This document shows, in pieces, positions 15,754 to 19,065 of a DNA stretch of 19,065 bases (position 1 is its first letter; every line of letters starts with the position of its first letter). Origin of the DNA: CAYWGR01 sp964458015 (GTDB taxonomy: Bacteria > Planctomycetota > Planctomycetia > Pirellulales > Thermoguttaceae). Below the pieces are notes generated by a model. That model searched no databases. It was not told where the DNA came from and saw nothing but the letters and a program-made list of their open reading frames with translations. The position numbers and the translations under genes are program-made. Location of the stretch: the NCBI GenBank assembly GCA_964458015.1, contig CAYWGR010000105.1, positions 1-19,065 of the forward strand. The letters run 5' to 3'.

Positions 15754-15774
15754 TTCGATGGAAATGAGGAACCA

Positions 15775-17439
15775 ATGAAGCTGATCCTATTTTTGCTCAA
15801 GGCTTCATGGCCGATCGCGCTGCTAGCCGGCATTGTGGGTGCAATCAGCGGCGGGGCCAGCATGGCGCTGGTCATCATGATTCTGCGCACCTTGCGTGCG
15901 CCGGACAGTTCAACAACCACAGTCATTCTGCTGTTTGCGGCTCTTTGCGGCGTTGTGCTGTTGACCCGAATTGGTTCTCAGGCAGTTCTTTCCTGGCTTA
16001 CTCAAAATACCATTTCGCGATTGCGTCTCGGCTTGTGCCGCCGCATTTTGGAATCGCCCTTAAAGCACCTCGAAGAGATCGGCACGCCCAAGCTATTGAA
16101 TACCCTGACGGGCGACGTAAACGTAGTTTCCCAGGCGATGAACGGGGTGCCCGTGCTTGGAATCAACCTCGTGATTTTGGCATGCGGCGCGGTCTACTTG
16201 GGGATGCTGTCGCTTAGCCTGCTTGTGGGGGCAGTGCTGTTCGGCGTCTTTGGAATCGCCAGTTATTGGTATTCCTCGCGCGGCGCGGAAAAATACGTTC
16301 GCCGATCGCGCGAATCGCAAGACGTGTTGTTTAGCCACATTCGGGGCTTGATCGAGGGCGTCAAAGAGTTGAAAATGCATCATGATCGGCGGCGCGTGTT
16401 CGTCGATCAGATCGTGCAAGCCGACGGTGAGGTGCGCGGCAGTAAATTCATCGGCGATTGTTTGCACGACGCCGCCATCAGTTGGGGACGATTGGCGTTT
16501 TTCGTCGCGATCGGCCTTTTGCTGTTTTTATGGCCCAGGATCAACCACGTCGACGCCGACACCTTGACCGGCTATGCGCTTACGATCATGTATTTGATGT
16601 CGCCGTTGGAACAGATTATCGGCTGGTTGCCCTTCTTGGCTTGGGCCTCCGGATCGGTCGCACAGATCAACAAGTTGGGACTGATGCTGAACCAGGAAGA
16701 ACCGAACACGTTGAAAATCGATGCCAAGGTAGAACCGGTGCGCGATTGGTCGCAAATCGACTTCGCCGGCGTTCGGCATACGTATCACCGCGAGGGCCGG
16801 AACCACGGATTCGAGTTGGGGCCCATCGATATCACGGTGCGCAAAGGCGAGATCGTTTTCATCATCGGCGGCAACGGCAGCGGCAAGACGACGCTGGGAA
16901 AATTGATTACCGGCCTTTATTCGCCGGAAAACGGCGAGGTGCGCCTGGATGATCGGCCGGTCACGGCCGGCACGCTTGAAAGCTATCGACAATTATTCTC
17001 GGTCGTATTCGATGACGCGATGGTATTCGAAAGCCTTTGGGGGCTCGATGCCGTCGATCTCGACGAGCGCGCCGGGGATTATCTTCGCGAGTTGGAATTG
17101 GATCATGTAGTAACGGTGACCGGCGGCACGTTCTCGACGGTGAAGCTTTCACGGGGCCAGCGCAAGCGATTGGCCTTGTTGACGGCCTACCTAGAGGATC
17201 GGCCCATTTACGTCTTCGACGAATGGGCGGCCGATCAGGATCCCGTTTTCCGTAAGATTTTTTACCTCCGATTGCTGCCCGAGTTAAAACGCCGGGGTAA
17301 AACCGTGGTGGCAATCACACACGACGATCGGTATTTCGCCCATGCAGACCGCATCATCAAACTTGAAGAAGGCAAAGTGGTGGAGACATTCCGCCATGAA
17401 CAAACAACAGACGCCCGATTGGAACGCGCCCGAGCCTGA
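15775..17439 (+). CDS. Cyclic-peptide/siderophore-type ABC exporter
   Basis: A 554-residue half-transporter with fused membrane and ATPase parts, resembling SyrD, PvdE and YojI. The ATG at 15775 follows TGAGGA by 4 nt and lies 21 bp after the hybrid gene's stop, so co-expression is likely. The N-terminal ~300 residues hold about six hydrophobic helices (roughly 5-28, 45-67, 120-143, 145-167, 238-258, 270-295). The ATPase has Walker A GGNGSGKT (365-372, K371), signature LSRGQRKR (from L458), Walker B YVFDEWAADQDP (D482, E483) and switch H516. LSxGQRKRLAL and DEWAADQDP are typical of this exporter family. It acts in the inner membrane and is expected to move the lipo-amino-acid product to the periplasm, where the MacA/MacB-like pair downstream could take over. 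Its 3' end overlaps the next gene. Confidence 0.92.
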   Translation: MKLILFLLKASWPIALLAGIVGAISGGASMALVIMILRTLRAPDSSTTTVILLFAALCGVVLLTRIGSQAVLSWLTQNTISRLRLGLCRRILESPLKHLEEIGTPKLLNTLTGDVNVVSQAMNGVPVLGINLVILACGAVYLGMLSLSLLVGAVLFGVFGIASYWYSSRGAEKYVRRSRESQDVLFSHIRGLIEGVKELKMHHDRRRVFVDQIVQADGEVRGSKFIGDCLHDAAISWGRLAFFVAIGLLLFLWPRINHVDADTLTGYALTIMYLMSPLEQIIGWLPFLAWASGSVAQINKLGLMLNQEEPNTLKIDAKVEPVRDWSQIDFAGVRHTYHREGRNHGFELGPIDITVRKGEIVFIIGGNGSGKTTLGKLITGLYSPENGEVRLDDRPVTAGTLESYRQLFSVVFDDAMVFESLWGLDAVDLDERAGDYLRELELDHVVTVTGGTFSTVKLSRGQRKRLALLTAYLEDRPIYVFDEWAADQDPVFRKIFYLRLLPELKRRGKTVVAITHDDRYFAHADRIIKLEEGKVVETFRHEQTTDARLERARA

Positions 17440-18742
17440 GCAACGTCCGGCGAGCAAGATGAAAAAGATCGCACTGTTTCTTTTTGTGCTTGCCGTGGCC
17501 GGACTGGGCGGCGCCTATTATTGGGGCGCTGGGATGGCCAGTCCGCCCAGTTTTCGGACCTTGTCGGTCATGCGCGGCGATTTATTCATCGGCGTGACCG
17601 CGACAGGCACCGTCGAGCCGGTGGAAATCATCGACGTCGGCGCGCAGATCATCGGCTCGATCAAGAGCTTCGGGCCTGACCCCAATCGGCCTGGAAAGAC
17701 GGTCGATTACAATTCCCAGGTTAAAAAAGGCTGTGTTTTAGCCACCCTGGACGACTTGCCGCACAAAGCCGAATTGGATAAGGCCAAGGCGAATCTCGAA
17801 TTGGCCGAAGCCGAGCTTAAGCGATTCCATGCCAGGCATAATCAAGCGGAACGCGATTTCCGCCGGGCGGAAGAACTGAAAGACACCGATTCGCTGGCCG
17901 ACTATGAAAACGCCATGTCGCAACTGGAGATTTCCAAAGCGGATCTGGCCATGGCCGAGGCGAAAGTCGATCAGGCGAAAATCGCCTTGAAGCAAGCGGA
18001 AATCAACCTGGGCTACACGGTCATCCAATCGCCGGTGGACGGCGTGGTGATCGAACGCCGCGTGAACATCGGGCAAACGGTCGTCGCCGGCATGAACGCT
18101 CCGAGCTTGTTCCTCATGGCCAAGGATCTGAGCCACATGCTGGTCTGGGCCGCCGTCAACGAGGCCGACATCGGCGACATCAAGGTCGGTCAAAAAGTGA
18201 CGTTCAAGGTAGACGCCTATCGCGACCGCACCTATACCGGCAAAGTCACCCAAATTCGCTTGAACGCAGGACTCTCGCAGAACGTGGTCAGTTACGGCGT
18301 CATTTGCGACGTGGACAACAAGGACGGAACCTTGCGCCCCTATATGACGGCGAAGATGCAGTTCGAGGTGGCGCGTCGTCCCGACTCAATTTTGGTTCCC
18401 AACCAAGCGTTGAATTGGCAGCCAACATGGGAGCAAGTCGCATCCTCGGCCAGAGACGGTTTAACGCAGCCGACCTCTCGGCCCGAACCTCGCGCGGAAT
18501 CGAAAGAAGGCCAGCAGGAAGACACAACGCCTAAAGTCGATACCGGCAAACCGACGCTTTGGACCGTGGATGAAAGCGGTTTGGTCAAACCCGTCACGGT
18601 GAAGGTCGGACTTACCGACGGCATGGTGACGGAGATTGTCGGCGGCGACATCAAGCCTGGTGACGTCGTGGTGGTCAACATATTGCGCGAGGCGCAACCC
18701 GATTTCGTTTCCGGTTTTATTTCCAAGGTTACGAAGAAGTAG
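17396..18742 (+). CDS. macA: MacA-like periplasmic adaptor (membrane fusion protein)
   Basis: 448 residues from the ATG at 17396, which overlaps the exporter gene by 44 bp in another frame. This start is preferred over an in-frame ATG at 17342. It has GGAG 10-11 nt upstream and gives a usual adaptor N-terminus: a short charged leader, then one membrane helix (residues 25-42). After that come a lipoyl/barrel half (about 65-115), a long Ala/Glu/Lys-rich helical hairpin (about 117-200), the second barrel half ending in IQSPVDGVV...NIGQTV, a beta-barrel and a C-terminal membrane-proximal part. A low-complexity Ser/Pro/Glu linker (about 345-380) interrupts the C-terminal part. In MacAB-TolC systems this protein links the MacB ABC permease to an outer-membrane channel. 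Its position after a PvdE-like exporter and before a MacB-like gene parallels pvdE-pvdRT of pyoverdine export. No TolC gene is seen in the window. Confidence 0.9.
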   Translation: MNKQQTPDWNAPEPEQRPASKMKKIALFLFVLAVAGLGGAYYWGAGMASPPSFRTLSVMRGDLFIGVTATGTVEPVEIIDVGAQIIGSIKSFGPDPNRPGKTVDYNSQVKKGCVLATLDDLPHKAELDKAKANLELAEAELKRFHARHNQAERDFRRAEELKDTDSLADYENAMSQLEISKADLAMAEAKVDQAKIALKQAEINLGYTVIQSPVDGVVIERRVNIGQTVVAGMNAPSLFLMAKDLSHMLVWAAVNEADIGDIKVGQKVTFKVDAYRDRTYTGKVTQIRLNAGLSQNVVSYGVICDVDNKDGTLRPYMTAKMQFEVARRPDSILVPNQALNWQPTWEQVASSARDGLTQPTSRPEPRAESKEGQQEDTTPKVDTGKPTLWTVDESGLVKPVTVKVGLTDGMVTEIVGGDIKPGDVVVVNILREAQPDFVSGFISKVTKK

Positions 18743-18754
18743 CAGAGCAGCACC

Positions 18755-19065
18755 ATGCCATTGATCGAACTCAGCCACATCTTCAAGACGTATCATCTCG
18801 GCGATGTCGATGTGCCCGTACTGAAGGACGTTTCGCTCACGATCGAGCGTGGCGAATACGTTGCCCTGATGGGGGCCTCGGGCTCGGGAAAGACCACCCT
18901 GATGAATTTGCTGGGATGTCTCGACACGGCCAGCGCCGGTTCATTTCGTTTTGACGGCGTTGAAGTGACCGAATTGTCGACTTCGCAGTTGGCCCAATTG
19001 CGCGGCAGCCGCATCGGCTTCGTGTTCCAGAATTTCAACCTGCTGCCCCGCGCCTCGGCCCAGGA
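18755..19065 (+). CDS. macB: MacB-like ABC transporter ATPase, N-terminal part (3' end cut)
   Basis: Begins with ATG 12 bp after the macA-like stop; only a weak AGAG lies upstream. 103 residues are visible. They read as the nucleotide-binding domain of the MacB/LolD family: IELSHIFKTYHLGDVDVPVL at the start, Walker A GASGSGKT (40-47, K46), the NLLGCLDTASAG stretch, and Q-loop VFQNFNLLP (Q92). MacB proteins continue into a four-helix permease with a large periplasmic domain. That part lies outside the window, so an ATPase-only gene with a separate permease cannot be excluded. With the adaptor upstream it should form the periplasm-to-outside stage of export. Confidence 0.9.
   Translation, partial: MPLIELSHIFKTYHLGDVDVPVLKDVSLTIERGEYVALMGASGSGKTTLMNLLGCLDTASAGSFRFDGVEVTELSTSQLAQLRGSRIGFVFQNFNLLPRASAQ

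Noticed and set aside
17342..17395. Upstream in-frame ATG as start of the MacA-like protein
   Set aside because: It would add 18 residues of hydrophilic Lys/Trp-rich sequence ahead of the leader and increase the overlap to about 98 bp; the ATG at 17396 has a GGAG at suitable spacing.

Overview
The window is a stretch of one biosynthetic gene cluster, with all genes on the + strand. It encodes a fatty-acid-activating, hybrid polyketide/nonribosomal-peptide assembly line followed by its export machinery. Both ends are cut: the 5' gene lacks its start and the 3' gene lacks its end. By eye, base composition is moderately GC-rich. The Gram-negative style tripartite exporter, the cyanobacterial/myxobacterial-like docking termini and an intergenic-type repeat with 7-bp periods are compatible with a planctomycete or a similar environmental Gram-negative. 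This placement is an inference; no rRNA or housekeeping marker is present.

Layout. (1) 1-564: C-terminal end of a fatty acyl-AMP ligase (FAAL) fused to an acyl carrier protein, the loading unit. (2) 587-7156: a 2189-residue, fully reducing PKS module, KS-AT-DH-(structural KR)-ER-KR-ACP, with all catalytic residues visible and a malonyl-type AT. (3) 7157-7416: the only sizeable gap. It has a short perfect palindrome just after the stop codon and a terminator-like hairpin. (4) 7417-15753: a 2778-residue hybrid, KS-AT-PCP-C-A-PCP-C-TE. Its KS has Gln for the first active-site His, and its AT has Gly for the catalytic Ser plus a deletion of about 90 residues. Its A domain carries an in-frame repeat element. 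The protein ends in C-TE with no carrier between the two. (5) 15775-17439: a cyclic-peptide/siderophore-type ABC exporter. (6) 17396-18742: a MacA-like periplasmic adaptor. (7) 18755-19065: the start of a MacB-like ABC ATPase/permease.

How it probably works (inference). The FAAL adenylates a fatty acid and loads it on its ACP. The first PKS adds one malonyl unit and reduces it fully, lengthening the chain by two saturated carbons. The hybrid protein's KS-AT-PCP appears unable to extend, so it may only pass the acyl chain to the first PCP. The first C domain then acylates the amino acid activated by the single A domain, whose pocket has acidic residues that hint at ornithine or another basic amino acid. 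The second C domain has no downstream carrier and may use a free nucleophile or be silent before TE release. The expected product is a small lipo-amino acid or lipo-lactam. It would be exported in two stages, by a PvdE/SyrD-like inner-membrane pump and then a MacAB-type tripartite system. Similar C-terminal tails on the FAAL-ACP and first PKS, and similar N-terminal helices on both PKS proteins, suggest class-2-like docking.
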